A program made the position numbers and the translations under genes. Below are positions 16,484 through 24,968 of a DNA stretch of 64,000 nucleotides, one piece after another. How positions within the stretch are numbered: position 1 is the first letter of the stretch; every line of letters starts with the position of its first letter. The notes under the pieces are model-generated. The model searched no databases, was not told where the DNA came from, and worked only from the letters and a program-made list of their open reading frames with translations. The DNA is taken from assembly GCA_934589675.1 (NCBI GenBank), contig CAKTOF010000004.1:1-64000 (forward strand), in the 5' to 3' direction. The DNA is from an uncultured Oscillospiraceae bacterium (lineage in GTDB: Bacteria; Bacillota; Clostridia; Oscillospirales; Oscillospiraceae).

Positions 16484-19117
16484 ATGAAATTCTACACGGT
16501 CAGCGCGGATGAGACGCTGGGCGCGCTGAATTCCGCGCGCGAAGGCCTCAGCGACCGGGAGGCGGCGCAGCGGCTGGAGCAGTACGGCGAAAACCGGCTC
16601 GAGGGCGCGAAAAAGGAGTCAGTCGTGCGGCAGTTCCTGCGCCAGATCGCCGACCCGATGACGCTCATCCTGCTCGCGGCAGCGCTCATCTCCGGCATCA
16701 CGAGCGCCTACTCCGGCGAGGGATTTGCCGACGTCATCATCATTTTGTTTGTCGTTGTCGTCAACGCCGTGCTCGGCGTCTATCAGGAGAGCAAGGCTGA
16801 AAAGGCCATCGAGGCGCTGCAGGAGATGGCCGCCGCGACGAGCCGCGTGCTGCGCGGCGGCAAGATCGTCCAGCTGCACAGCTCCGAGCTTGTCCCCGGC
16901 GACGTGGTGCTGCTGGAGGCCGGCGACGCCGTCCCGGCGGACGGACGGCTTCTGGAGAGCGCAAGCCTGAAGATCGAAGAATCCGCCCTGACGGGCGAGA
17001 GCGTGCCGGTGTCGAAGTTCATCGAGCTCATCGGCGCGGGCGATGCGCCCGACGTCCCGCTTGGCGACCGGAAGAACATGGCCTACATGGGCTCGACCGT
17101 CGTCTACGGCCGCGGCAGCATGGTCGTCACGGATACGGGCATGCAGACGGAGATGGGCCGCATCGCCGGCGCGCTGGCGCAGACGAAGGAGGACAAGACG
17201 CCGCTTCAGAAGAAGCTCGCGCAGCTGAGCAAGATTCTCACCTTCGCGGTGCTCGGCATCTGCGTCATCATCTTTGCGGTCGGCCTGCTTCGTGCGGGCG
17301 CGTTCACGGGCGAGGTCGTGCTGAATACGTTCTTAGTCGCGGTCAGCCTCGCCGTTGCGGCCATCCCGGAGGGGCTGACGGCCGTCGTGACGATCGTGCT
17401 GTCCATCGGCGTGACAAACATGAGCCGCCGGAACGCCATCATCCGGCGCCTGACGGCCGTCGAGACGCTCGGCTGCACGCAGATCATCTGCTCGGATAAG
17501 ACCGGCACGCTGACGCAGAACCGCATGACGGTCGTCGAGTCGGTCGGCGACGGGGAGCTGCTCGCGCGCGCCATGGCGCTCTGCTCGGACTCGCAGTGGA
17601 ATGCCGAGTCCGGTAAGGCCGAGGGCGAGCCGACGGAGAATGCGCTCGTCGAGTGGAGCGCGAAGCTCTCCATGCCGAAAACGGCGCTGGAAGCGGAGGC
17701 CCCGCGCGTCTCCGAGCTGCCGTTTGACAGCGGCCGCAAGATGATGAGCACGTTCCACCGCACAGACGGCGGCATTGTCCAGTACACCAAGGGCGCGCCG
17801 GACGAGGTGCTCGCCCGCTGCACACACTACTGGGACGGCGCATCCGCGCAGCCCATGACAGAGGAAAAGCGCGCGGAAGTTTTGCGGGAGAACAGCCGCA
17901 TGGCAAGCGCCGCGCTGCGCGTGCTCATGGGCGCGTTCCGCCTGCGCGATGCCGTGCCGGACGAGCCGGACAGCGCGCGCGACGAGCAGGGCCTGTGCTG
18001 CATCGGCCTTGCCGGCATGATGGATCCTGTCCGCCCGGAGGTCAAGGACGCCATTGACGAGTGCCGCACGGCGGGCATCCGGCCCATCATGATCACGGGT
18101 GACCACATCGAAACGGCGTCTGCCATCGCGCGCGAGCTCGGCATCCTGACGCCGGAAACGGAGGCCATCACAGGCAGCCAGCTTTCGCAGATGGACGACG
18201 AGACGTTCGCGGAGAATTTCAAAAAGTACAGCGTCTACGCCCGCGTCCAGCCCGAGCACAAGACACGCATCGTCAGCGCCTGGCGCGCGGCCGGGTACAT
18301 CACGGCCATGACGGGCGACGGCGTGAACGACGCGCCGAGCATCAAGGCCGCGGACATCGGCGTCGGCATGGGCATCACGGGCACGGACGTCACGAAAAAC
18401 GTCGCGGACATGGTGCTCGCGGACGACAACTTCGCCACGATCGTCGCAGCTGTCGAGGAGGGCCGCCGCATCTATGACAACATCCGCAAGGCCATCCAGT
18501 TCCTGCTTGGTTCCAATCTGAGCGAGGTGCTCGGCGTGTTCACGGCCACGATGCTCGGCTTTACGATCCTGGAGCCGGTGCACCTTCTGTGGATCAACCT
18601 CGTGACGGACTGCTTCCCGGCGCTTGCACTCGGCATGGAGAAGGCGGAGCGCGGGAGCATGAAGCGCCCGCCGCGCCCGGCGTCGGACGGCATCTTCTCC
18701 GGCGGGCTCGGCGTCGACGTGGCCTATCAGGGCCTGATCGTGACGATCCTGACCATGGCCGCGTACTTCATCGGCCACTTTATGGAGACGGGCGTGTGGA
18801 CAATCACGAATTCCGCCGACGGCACGACGATGGCGTTCCTCACCATGAGCATGGCCGAGATCTTCCACGCCTTCAACGTCCGCTCGCAGCGCGGGAGCCT
18901 CTTCACGATCGGCTCGCGCAACCGGATGCTCGAGTACGCGGCGCTGGCCAGCCTCGCGTGTACGACGGCCGTCATCTACGTCCCGTTCCTGCGCAGCGCG
19001 TTCGGCTTTGCGCACATCAACCTGACCGAATACGCGGTGGCGCTCGTGCTTGCGTTCTGCATCATCCCGAGCGTCGAGTTGGTCAAGGCCATCCAGCGCA
19101 GACTCGGAAGAAAATAA
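16484..19117 (+). CDS. P-type cation-transporting ATPase (PMCA/SPCA-like, probable Mn2+ and/or Ca2+ exporter)
   Basis: The 877-residue protein is a complete P2-type ATPase. The actuator motif TGES is at T170, the ion-site helix M4 has IPEGL near P295, the phosphorylated Asp is D338 in SDKTGTLT, and the hinge is TGDGVNDAP. M6 has NLVTDCFPALALG, and ten membrane helices are expected. Sequence alone would suggest a Ca2+ pump. The upstream yybP-ykoY riboswitch points to Mn2+ export, as known for Lactococcus YoaB. I chose ATG 16484 after AAAGGAAG; the frame runs back through the riboswitch but those bases are non-coding RNA. A terminator follows at 19121. Confidence 0.93.
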   Translation: MKFYTVSADETLGALNSAREGLSDREAAQRLEQYGENRLEGAKKESVVRQFLRQIADPMTLILLAAALISGITSAYSGEGFADVIIILFVVVVNAVLGVYQESKAEKAIEALQEMAAATSRVLRGGKIVQLHSSELVPGDVVLLEAGDAVPADGRLLESASLKIEESALTGESVPVSKFIELIGAGDAPDVPLGDRKNMAYMGSTVVYGRGSMVVTDTGMQTEMGRIAGALAQTKEDKTPLQKKLAQLSKILTFAVLGICVIIFAVGLLRAGAFTGEVVLNTFLVAVSLAVAAIPEGLTAVVTIVLSIGVTNMSRRNAIIRRLTAVETLGCTQIICSDKTGTLTQNRMTVVESVGDGELLARAMALCSDSQWNAESGKAEGEPTENALVEWSAKLSMPKTALEAEAPRVSELPFDSGRKMMSTFHRTDGGIVQYTKGAPDEVLARCTHYWDGASAQPMTEEKRAEVLRENSRMASAALRVLMGAFRLRDAVPDEPDSARDEQGLCCIGLAGMMDPVRPEVKDAIDECRTAGIRPIMITGDHIETASAIARELGILTPETEAITGSQLSQMDDETFAENFKKYSVYARVQPEHKTRIVSAWRAAGYITAMTGDGVNDAPSIKAADIGVGMGITGTDVTKNVADMVLADDNFATIVAAVEEGRRIYDNIRKAIQFLLGSNLSEVLGVFTATMLGFTILEPVHLLWINLVTDCFPALALGMEKAERGSMKRPPRPASDGIFSGGLGVDVAYQGLIVTILTMAAYFIGHFMETGVWTITNSADGTTMAFLTMSMAEIFHAFNVRSQRGSLFTIGSRNRMLEYAALASLACTTAVIYVPFLRSAFGFAHINLTEYAVALVLAFCIIPSVELVKAIQRRLGRK

Positions 19118-19120
19118 AGC

Positions 19121-19149
19121 TAAGCCCGGCAGCGCCGCTGCCGGGCTTA
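19121..19149 (+). terminator. Hairpin terminator after the ATPase gene
   Basis: A 13-bp perfect stem (19121-19133 with 19137-19149) with loop GCC. The tail is only moderately T-rich (TTTGCTTG). Confidence 0.65.
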
Positions 19150-19154
19150 TTTGC

Positions 19155-19183
19155 TTGCAAGAAGCGCGCAGAGCCTGTATAAT
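19155..19183 (+). promoter_or_regulatory. Promoter of the HxlR-type regulator
   Basis: TTGCAA at 19155-19160, a 17-base spacer and a perfect TATAAT at 19178-19183. Confidence 0.85.
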
Positions 19184-19215
19184 AAAGAGGAAAAACAGGA
19201 GAGGAGAGCGGCCGC

Positions 19216-19650
19216 ATGGACGAGATGCTGCCGGAGTGGCGGGAGTTTGACAACGCGAAAGACCCCTACAATCATATGATGCGGGTCGTCTTTACCCGGT
19301 GGAAACCGTTTTTGCTCCGCGCGATCTACTTTGACGAGGTCAGCTCGTTCTCGGGACTTGCAAACGGACTGCCCATCTCGCAGAAGGTGCTTGCGGAGAA
19401 TCTGCGCGCGCTCGAGGCGGACGGGCTCATTACCCGCACCGTCCTGCCGGAGACGCCGCCGAAGGTGGAGTACCGCCTGACTGAGAGCGGCCGGTCGCTC
19501 ATGCCGCTGCTCGACATGGCCTACGACTGGGGCTGGCATGACATGAAGCGCAAGGGCATGCCCATCGACAGCCTCGGCGAGATGTGGCACGGCTACCGCG
19601 AGCGTGACTGGAAGAAGATGCGCGCGCCGTACAAAAAGAAAAAGTCCTGA
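19216..19650 (+). CDS. HxlR-family winged-helix regulator
   Basis: The 144-residue protein has the HxlR core: RWKPFLLRAIYF, then FSGLANGLPISQKVLAENLR, LEADGLITR and the beta wing PPKVEYRLTESGRSL. Residues 25-115 form the winged helix; the last 25 are basic. Members sense redox or electrophile stress, often through cysteines, but none is visible in this one, so another cue must act. GGAGAGGAG precedes the ATG. It is monocistronic and converges with the amidohydrolase at 19706. Confidence 0.9.
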   Translation: MDEMLPEWREFDNAKDPYNHMMRVVFTRWKPFLLRAIYFDEVSSFSGLANGLPISQKVLAENLRALEADGLITRTVLPETPPKVEYRLTESGRSLMPLLDMAYDWGWHDMKRKGMPIDSLGEMWHGYRERDWKKMRAPYKKKKS

Positions 19651-19697
19651 AAAAAGCGAGCCGCGCCGCCCTCCGGAAACGGAGCGCGGCGCGGTCT
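19651..19697. terminator. Bidirectional terminator
   Basis: GCCGCGCCGC(C)CTCCG pairs with CGGAG(C)GCGGCGCGG around GAAA. AAAAAA lies on the left, giving a T-run for leftward transcripts. It is shared by the HxlR gene and the amidohydrolase gene. Confidence 0.7.
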
Positions 19698-19705
19698 GTG
19701 TCTGA

Positions 19706-20635
19706 TCAGTCGGCGCGGATGCCGAAATAGTCCTCGGCGTTGCGGAAGAAGATCTTCTCCCGCTCGAGCTTTGTGAGCGCAAGCGAGTCGAAAAAGTCCG
19801 TGCATTTTTTAAGCCGCTCCGTCGGGAAATCTGTTCCAAACAGGATGTGGTCGATGCCGAGCTCGGCGCGGGTACACTCAAAGGCGGCCTTGGAGTAGTT
19901 GCCGCTCGACGTGACCCAGATGTTCCTCTGGAAATAGTGGCGCATGGAATGCCGGTTGACGGCGGGCGCCAGCGACGGCATGAGCTCGCTCATGGAGTCA
20001 AGCCGGTCGAGCATGAACGGCAGACCCTCGCCGAAATGGCCAAGGATGATCTTGAAGTCCGGATACTCATCGAGCACGCCGAGGCAGATCAGGCGCAGCA
20101 GCGTCAGCGCGGTGTCCACGTGGAAGCCATAGGCTTCGCCGATGATTGGACCGAGCCCAGCAAAGCGCGACCAGGTCGGTGCGGCCGGGTGAAGATAGAG
20201 GAACATCCCGAGCTCCGCCGCCTTCCGCACGACGGGAAGCAGCGCGTCGTCCGGCGTCAGGTCGCCGTTGGACGAGTGCGCGAACCAGCCGGGAAGCCCC
20301 AGCTCGTATTTGCAGCGCGTCAGCTCTGCGATGGCCGCGTCGTTGTCGTTCACGGGGACGATCGCGCAGCCGACAAAGCGGCCGGGGTGGCGGCGGGCGG
20401 CGTCATGGGAATTGTCGTTGACCGCGCGGATGAGCGAAAGCCCCTCCTCTCCGGCGAGCAGGTTGAGCCGGCCGGGGTAGCTGAGCACCTGCGCGGCGAC
20501 GCCGTAGGCGTCCATTTCCGCCAGCCGCTGCTCGTCGAAATCGTAGATGACGGGGATGCGGTCGGCAATCATGTCGCCCATGGCGTGGGCATAAGCCGGA
20601 AGCTGCGCGTGGGCCTCAAAGTCGATCTTCTTCAA
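19706..20635 (-). CDS. Amidohydrolase-2 family protein, decarboxylase-type
   Basis: The 309-residue TIM-barrel protein shows the metal ligands of the ACMSD / gamma-resorcylate decarboxylase group. These are ExH in KIDFEAHAQLP near the N-terminus, His in YLHPAAP, His in ILGHFGEGLPFMLDRLD and Asp in LFGTDFP. The ExH form, rather than HxH, and GHxGEGLPF are typical of non-oxidative aromatic acid decarboxylases. I chose the TTG at 20635 because AAGGAGG lies nine bases upstream on the minus strand. The ATG at 20671 would fall inside the proposed -10 box. It is divergent from the LysR gene at 20766. Confidence 0.85.
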   Translation of the reverse strand: MKKIDFEAHAQLPAYAHAMGDMIADRIPVIYDFDEQRLAEMDAYGVAAQVLSYPGRLNLLAGEEGLSLIRAVNDNSHDAARRHPGRFVGCAIVPVNDNDAAIAELTRCKYELGLPGWFAHSSNGDLTPDDALLPVVRKAAELGMFLYLHPAAPTWSRFAGLGPIIGEAYGFHVDTALTLLRLICLGVLDEYPDFKIILGHFGEGLPFMLDRLDSMSELMPSLAPAVNRHSMRHYFQRNIWVTSSGNYSKAAFECTRAELGIDHILFGTDFPTERLKKCTDFFDSLALTKLEREKIFFRNAEDYFGIRAD

Positions 20636-20669
20636 AGCGGGAGTCCTCCTTATCATATTCTTTGTCTGC

Positions 20670-20699
20670 ATGATACCATGTGGAGCCCGGGCTGGACAA
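20670..20699 (-). promoter_or_regulatory. Promoter of the decarboxylase-type amidohydrolase
   Basis: On the minus strand TTGTCC (complement of 20694-20699), an 18-base spacer and TATCAT (complement of 20670-20675). Its -35 overlaps the -35 of the divergent LysR promoter. Confidence 0.6.
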
Positions 20700-20720
20700 A
20701 TGATATTTTTCGATTATAAT
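20693..20720 (+). promoter_or_regulatory. Promoter of the LysR gene at 20766
   Basis: TGGACA at 20693-20698, a 16-base spacer and TATAAT at 20715-20720. Confidence 0.7.
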
Positions 20721-20738
20721 ATTCCATGAACGGAATAT
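20719..20738. promoter_or_regulatory. Palindromic operator candidate in the LysR/amidohydrolase divergent region
   Basis: ATATTCC and GGAATAT form a perfect seven-base inverted repeat with a six-base gap. It overlaps the -10 box and start point of the LysR promoter, a typical place for LysR autorepression. Confidence 0.65.
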
Positions 20739-20765
20739 AGAAACGGGAAAATGGGGGGATCAGGT

Positions 20766-21665
20766 GTGGAACTTCATCAGCTTAGGTGCTTTGCCGCCGT
20801 GGCGGAGGCCGGGACGGTCACGGCCGCTGCGGGGCAGCTATTTATGACGCAGTCCGCGCTCAGCCGCGTCATCGCCCGGCTCGAGCAGGAGCTCGGCAAG
20901 CCGCTTTTTACCCGCGCGGGCAGGCGGCTCGAGCTCAATTCCGACGGCGAGCTGTTCTATGAGTGCGTGGTGCCGGCGCTGCGGCAGATCGACTTCGGCG
21001 TGACGGCGTTGCAGCAGCTGCGGGAGGCGCAGCGCACGATCCGTATCCACAGCGAGCTCCTGCCGGGCATGCTCGACCGCGCGTTTCTCCAGTGCGAGGC
21101 CTATTTCCCGACCGAGCAGTTCGAGATCGTAAGATGGCCGGAACAGACGCAGACGGGCAGCGCGCTGCCGGATATGGTCCTCACGGCGCATACGCCGCAG
21201 CCCGGTGTGCGCGCGGAGCGATTCTGGGAGCCGTGGTGCTTCCTGCTCGACCGTAGTGAGAAAAGCGCCGACGCGCCCGAGTTTGAGCAGATCATCCGCC
21301 GGGAGATCGTTCTGTACGGGCCAGAGGAGGACGCGCGCTTCGTGCGGGCGTTCCTGCGCAGCTGCGGCGTCAATCCGCGGCTCATCCACACGCTGGACCA
21401 CACGCAATCCAGCCGGCTCATGCAGGCGGGGCTTGCGATCGGCTGCGCGCCGCTGCGCTTTTTCCTCAACAACTGGGAGCACGCGCCGGCGCAGGCACCG
21501 TTTACGCCGGTGCTCGCGCGCAGGGAGCGGTTCGGCCGGCCGGTCTACCTCTGCTGCAGCGGCGCGTTTTCCGCGTCGGAAGGCGGCGAGGAGGTCTTTA
21601 CCTATCTGCGCGGCCGCCTTGCGGAGGTGTTTGCTGCCAGCGAGGCCTATCAGAGCGGGAACTAA
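20766..21665 (+). CDS. LysR-family transcriptional regulator
   Basis: The 299-residue protein has the LysR winged helix at 1-60 (ELHQLRCFAAVAEAGTVT then LFMTQSALSRVIARLEQE) and a divergent effector domain. I chose the GTG at 20766, giving the usual MELxQLRxF start with GGGGGGAT upstream. The ATG at 20751 would add five residues and has a poorer ribosome site. It is divergent from the decarboxylase-type amidohydrolase and probably regulates it. A strong terminator follows. Confidence 0.92.
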   Translation: MELHQLRCFAAVAEAGTVTAAAGQLFMTQSALSRVIARLEQELGKPLFTRAGRRLELNSDGELFYECVVPALRQIDFGVTALQQLREAQRTIRIHSELLPGMLDRAFLQCEAYFPTEQFEIVRWPEQTQTGSALPDMVLTAHTPQPGVRAERFWEPWCFLLDRSEKSADAPEFEQIIRREIVLYGPEEDARFVRAFLRSCGVNPRLIHTLDHTQSSRLMQAGLAIGCAPLRFFLNNWEHAPAQAPFTPVLARRERFGRPVYLCCSGAFSASEGGEEVFTYLRGRLAEVFAASEAYQSGN

Positions 21666-21694
21666 AGCGCAGAAATCATAACCAAACAGCCCGG

Positions 21695-21723
21695 GGCGCT
21701 GCCAGACGGCAGCGCCTTTTTTT
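21695..21723 (+). terminator. Intrinsic terminator of the LysR gene
   Basis: GGCGCTGCC/GGCAGCGCC, nine pairs around loop AGAC, followed by seven T. Confidence 0.93.
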
Positions 21724-21741
21724 GTGCGCCTTCAGAGCTTA

Positions 21742-21794
21742 CTTACCTGAAAGTAAGAAAGTATGGATGAAGTAACACTCTTACCTGATTGTGA
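21742..21794 (+). promoter_or_regulatory. Repeated CTTACCTGA operator-like elements
   Basis: CTTACCTGAAAGTAAG at 21742-21757 is a five-base inverted repeat, and CTTACCTGATTGTGA at 21780-21794 is a second, less symmetric copy 38 bases on. Both lie upstream of the proposed promoter at 21799. CTTAC-N-GTAAG palindromes are reminiscent of sites bound by small winged-helix regulators such as HxlR proteins; one is encoded at 19216. The link is inference. Confidence 0.45.
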
Positions 21795-21798
21795 CGTA

Positions 21799-21827
21799 TT
21801 TACAAAAAAGGCGGGGTGAACTATCTT
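21799..21827 (+). promoter_or_regulatory. Probable promoter of the OYE remnant / transporter transcript
   Basis: TTTACA at 21799-21804, a 17-base spacer and TATCTT at 21822-21827. Confidence 0.55.
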
Positions 21828-21862
21828 GTGTTTGATAAAATCGCACAATGAGGAGCGAAGAA

Positions 21863-22156
21863 ATGGGCAGCTTCTATCCGCATATGGCGGAGCCATACCG
21901 TATCAAGGGGGTCACATTCAAAAACAGGGTGTTCGCATCCCCGATCACGGCAAACCGAATCGTTGACCATGGCTATCCGACGCCGGATGGCATCGACTGC
22001 TTCGAAATGAAGGCGCGCGGCGGATTCGCCGAGGTCACGGTGACCGAGTCATTCATCGACCACGAGTACGCCTGGCGCCACGAGCACGGCCTGAACGTCT
22101 GGGAGAAGCCGATGACGACATTGTCGAGTCGCTGCGCGGCGATGGACATTCTCTGA
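21863..22156 (+). pseudogene. N-terminal remnant of an OYE-family oxidoreductase
   Basis: About 78 residues match the start of the FMN barrel of OYE enzymes (EPYRIKGVTFKNRVFASPIT, then KARGGFAEVTVTESFIDHE). The homology stops near HEHGLNV and the frame ends at 22156 after 97 codons, against about 650-680 expected. A different frame just downstream (near 22116-22180) is open and could be C-terminal debris, suggesting a large internal deletion; that part is tentative. AGGAG precedes the ATG at 21863, so the fragment is probably still translated. It sits between a promoter and the peptide transporter operon. Confidence 0.8.
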
Positions 22157-22232
22157 TCCGGAAAGGCAGATCCGTATGTAAGGGGAACCCCCTTATAAAT
22201 AAAAAAGAAGGAACAAGAAAGGAACGAATGAA

Positions 22233-23918
22233 ATGAAGAGAACACTCGCACTGATCCTTGCACTTCTGATGACCCTTTCCCTGTTTGCAGCCTGCTCGTC
22301 AAAAGACGACAAAGGCACCGGAACGACCCCTTCAGATGGCAACGGAACAACGACCACGACGCCGTCCGGAGACCAGGGCGGCGACAAGACCGATGGCGGC
22401 GCAGCCACCACGCCGTCTGGTGACGGCGCGAACGCCCCGGCCTCCGAGGGCAAGACGTCCATCACCATCGGCATGGTCGGCGCGCACGACAGCTCCGATC
22501 CGTGCTCTGAGAGCTCGAATGACTTCATCACGCAGATGATGCTCTATGACAAGATCATGGAGATCGACGACCACACCGGCGAGCGCGTTTTCCGCATCCT
22601 CGACTCGTTCGAGTGGACGGATGACGTCACCATGAAGCTCGTGCTCCGTCAGGACGTCTATTTTGCCAACGGCGACCAGGCGACTGGCGAGGACCTGCTC
22701 TATACGTTCTACAGCCAGGTCAAGAACGTCGACGGCACGGATAAGGCCCGCACGGACAAGGCGCCCATCTTCAGCTATATCGACTTTGACAAGTCCTACG
22801 TTGACGACGACGGCTTCACGGTCTACATCGTCTGGCAGCAGCCGTACGCCCGCGCGGAACCGTCGCTTGACGCCTGCCTCATCCAGAAGAAGTTCGTCGA
22901 GGAGCACCCGGAGACGGACGAGATCTGGTACACCGATCCGCTCGGCTCCGGCCCGTACAAGATCACGGACATGCAGCATGACGCGTACATCACCTTCACC
23001 CGCCGCGACGACTACTGGAACAAGGACTACACGTATGAAGCCGAGCAGATCACGCTGAAGTTCTACTCCGACGAGACCGGTATGTACGTCGACTACCAGA
23101 ACGGCGTCATCGACGCGATGTACAATGTCTCGGCCAACATCGTCGAGCAGGTCCAAAGTGCGAACACCGGCGTGGTCAACGCCGTTCCCAACGGCGCGTG
23201 CGCCATCCTCTGGTTCAACGAGAGCAACGAGTACCTGGCCAACGCCAAGGTCCGCGAGGCTATCTGCTACGCCATTGATATGGACGCGGTCGGCCAGATC
23301 GCGTTCGGCTCGCTCTACAAAAAGCCGCATTCCTTCCTCCCTGAGGGCTTTGAGGGCTACTCCGAGCACGAGGGCTACACGTTCGACCTCGACCGCGCGC
23401 AGAAAGCGCTCGACGAGTCCGGCTACAAGGGCTCGGATATCAAGCTCCACATCATTGCCATGAACGACGGCACGCAGCCGAAGGTCGCCGAGACCATCCA
23501 GGGCTACCTGTCCATGCTCGGCATCACACTCGAGATCGAGACGCTCGACATGGGCACGGCGCTGCCGAAGATGCTCCAGCGCGACGGGACGGACTTCCAG
23601 TACTTCTCCAAGAACGGCGGCAACCCGACCGGCGAGCTGACGCAGCTTGTCGCCGGCAACGGCAAGGACGCTCCGTTCCAGTGCGCTGCCATCTACGACG
23701 AGGAGTACAACCGGATCTGCGACGAGACGACTTGGACGACCGACCACGAAAAGTCGGTCAAGGGCTGCGAAGAGCTCGACAACTGGCTCTATGACAACTA
23801 CTACGGCATCCCGGTCAACGACGTGCAGATGGCGCTCGTCTACAATCCGAACGTCATTTCCTCGTTCGACCAGTGCAGCATCCTCAAGGGCTGCCTGGGC
23901 AGCCTGACACTCGCGTAA
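22233..23918 (+). CDS. ABC transporter substrate-binding lipoprotein, peptide family (DppA/OppA-like)
   Basis: The 561-residue family-5 binding protein has a lipoprotein signal ending LSLFAAC (lipidated C21) and a 50-residue T/G/S-rich linker. The binding fold follows, containing the family features ERVFRILDSFEWTDDVTMKL, GSGPYKITDM and the DPxxA-type lobe near PHSFLPEGF. It sits outside the membrane and delivers peptides or other small ligands to the permeases that follow. AGAAAGGAACGA precedes the ATG. A strong intercistronic hairpin at 23945-23977 probably raises its expression above that of the permeases. The ligand is unknown; the downstream flavoprotein genes suggest it may not be an ordinary nutrient peptide. 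Confidence 0.93.
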   Translation: MKRTLALILALLMTLSLFAACSSKDDKGTGTTPSDGNGTTTTTPSGDQGGDKTDGGAATTPSGDGANAPASEGKTSITIGMVGAHDSSDPCSESSNDFITQMMLYDKIMEIDDHTGERVFRILDSFEWTDDVTMKLVLRQDVYFANGDQATGEDLLYTFYSQVKNVDGTDKARTDKAPIFSYIDFDKSYVDDDGFTVYIVWQQPYARAEPSLDACLIQKKFVEEHPETDEIWYTDPLGSGPYKITDMQHDAYITFTRRDDYWNKDYTYEAEQITLKFYSDETGMYVDYQNGVIDAMYNVSANIVEQVQSANTGVVNAVPNGACAILWFNESNEYLANAKVREAICYAIDMDAVGQIAFGSLYKKPHSFLPEGFEGYSEHEGYTFDLDRAQKALDESGYKGSDIKLHIIAMNDGTQPKVAETIQGYLSMLGITLEIETLDMGTALPKMLQRDGTDFQYFSKNGGNPTGELTQLVAGNGKDAPFQCAAIYDEEYNRICDETTWTTDHEKSVKGCEELDNWLYDNYYGIPVNDVQMALVYNPNVISSFDQCSILKGCLGSLTLA

Positions 23919-23944
23919 GCGCGCAGGACAATCAAACATCAGCG

Positions 23945-23977
23945 AAGCGGGCCGACCCGGGCGGGCCGGCCCGCTTG
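23945..23977 (+). other. Intercistronic hairpin after the binding-protein gene
   Basis: AAGCGGGCCG and CGGCCCGCTT pair around a GC-rich loop, with no T-run. Such hairpins protect binding-protein mRNA 3' ends and unbalance operon expression. Confidence 0.7.
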
Positions 23978-23996
23978 ACATGAGAGGTGTGGATGT

Positions 23997-24968
23997 ATGG
24001 TTCGATTTATCATCAAACGCCTGCTGTGGATGATCCCCACACTTTTGGGCGTTCTGTTCATCATTTTTACGATCAATTACTTCACGCCGGGCGACCCCGC
24101 GCAGCTCTCGCTCGGCAGCGACTACACGGAAGAGGCCTATCAGACCGCGAGGGAGAACATGGGCCTCGACAAGCCGTTCCTCGTGCGCTATGCGATCTAT
24201 GTCAAGGGCATCGTGACGAAGTTTGATTTCGGCACGTCCTACGACACGAAGCGCCCGGTCAAGGACATGATCGCGGGGCGCATCGGCCGCACGCTTGCGC
24301 TCGGCGGCCTGTCGGCACTCGTGACGATCGTCGTCGGCGTGTCCATCGGAATCCTGTCGGCGGTCAAGCAATATTCGCCGGTGGACTATCTGGCCACGGC
24401 GCTCGCGGTCATCTTCTCCGCTGCGCCGGGCTTCTGGGTCGGCCTGATGGCCATCATTCTGTTCTCACTCAAGCTGCACTGGCTGCCGGCGGCCGGCCTC
24501 GGCACATGGAAGCACCTCGTGCTGCCCGTTATCTGCATGGGGCTGTCGCCGATGAGCATTGTCGTGCGTATGACGCGCACGAGCATGCTCGACGTCATCC
24601 GTCAGGACTACATCCGGACGGCGCGCGCCAAGGGCGTCGCGGAGCGGACGGTCATTTTCCGCCACGCGCTGCGCAACGCGCTCATCCCCGTCATCACGAT
24701 CATCGGCATGCAGCTGACGATGATGTTCGGCGGGTCGTTCATCATTGAGTCCATCTTCTCCATCCCCGGCATGGGAATGCTCATGCTGACGAGCATCAAC
24801 AATCTGGACTATCCCACAACGCAGGGCATCGTGTTCCTGCTGTCGACCTGCGTGTGTGTCATCAATCTGCTCGTTGACCTGGCCTATGCCGTGGTCGACC
24901 CGCGCATGAAGTCGCAGTTTTCCAGCGGCAGAAAGCCGAGGCGGGCAGCAAAGAAGGAGGCGGTGTAA
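23997..24968 (+). CDS. ABC transporter permease (DppB-like)
   Basis: The 323-residue inner-membrane protein has the DppB-type start (MVRFIIKRLLWMIPTLLGVL), about six helices and the EAA loop RQDYIRTARAKGVAERTVIF near residue 205. It forms the translocation pore with the next gene product. It is coupled to the binding-protein gene upstream by about 80 bases that hold a hairpin. Confidence 0.94.
   Translation: MVRFIIKRLLWMIPTLLGVLFIIFTINYFTPGDPAQLSLGSDYTEEAYQTARENMGLDKPFLVRYAIYVKGIVTKFDFGTSYDTKRPVKDMIAGRIGRTLALGGLSALVTIVVGVSIGILSAVKQYSPVDYLATALAVIFSAAPGFWVGLMAIILFSLKLHWLPAAGLGTWKHLVLPVICMGLSPMSIVVRMTRTSMLDVIRQDYIRTARAKGVAERTVIFRHALRNALIPVITIIGMQLTMMFGGSFIIESIFSIPGMGMLMLTSINNLDYPTTQGIVFLLSTCVCVINLLVDLAYAVVDPRMKSQFSSGRKPRRAAKKEAV

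Noticed and set aside
23945..23977. Hairpin after the binding-protein gene as a full terminator
   Set aside because: No T-run follows and the permease genes need the same transcript; an mRNA-stability role fits better.
22332..24371. 679-codon minus-strand frame opposite the binding-protein gene
   Set aside because: Arg/Asp/Val-rich shadow composition; no ribosome site or family match, and the plus-strand genes are complete.
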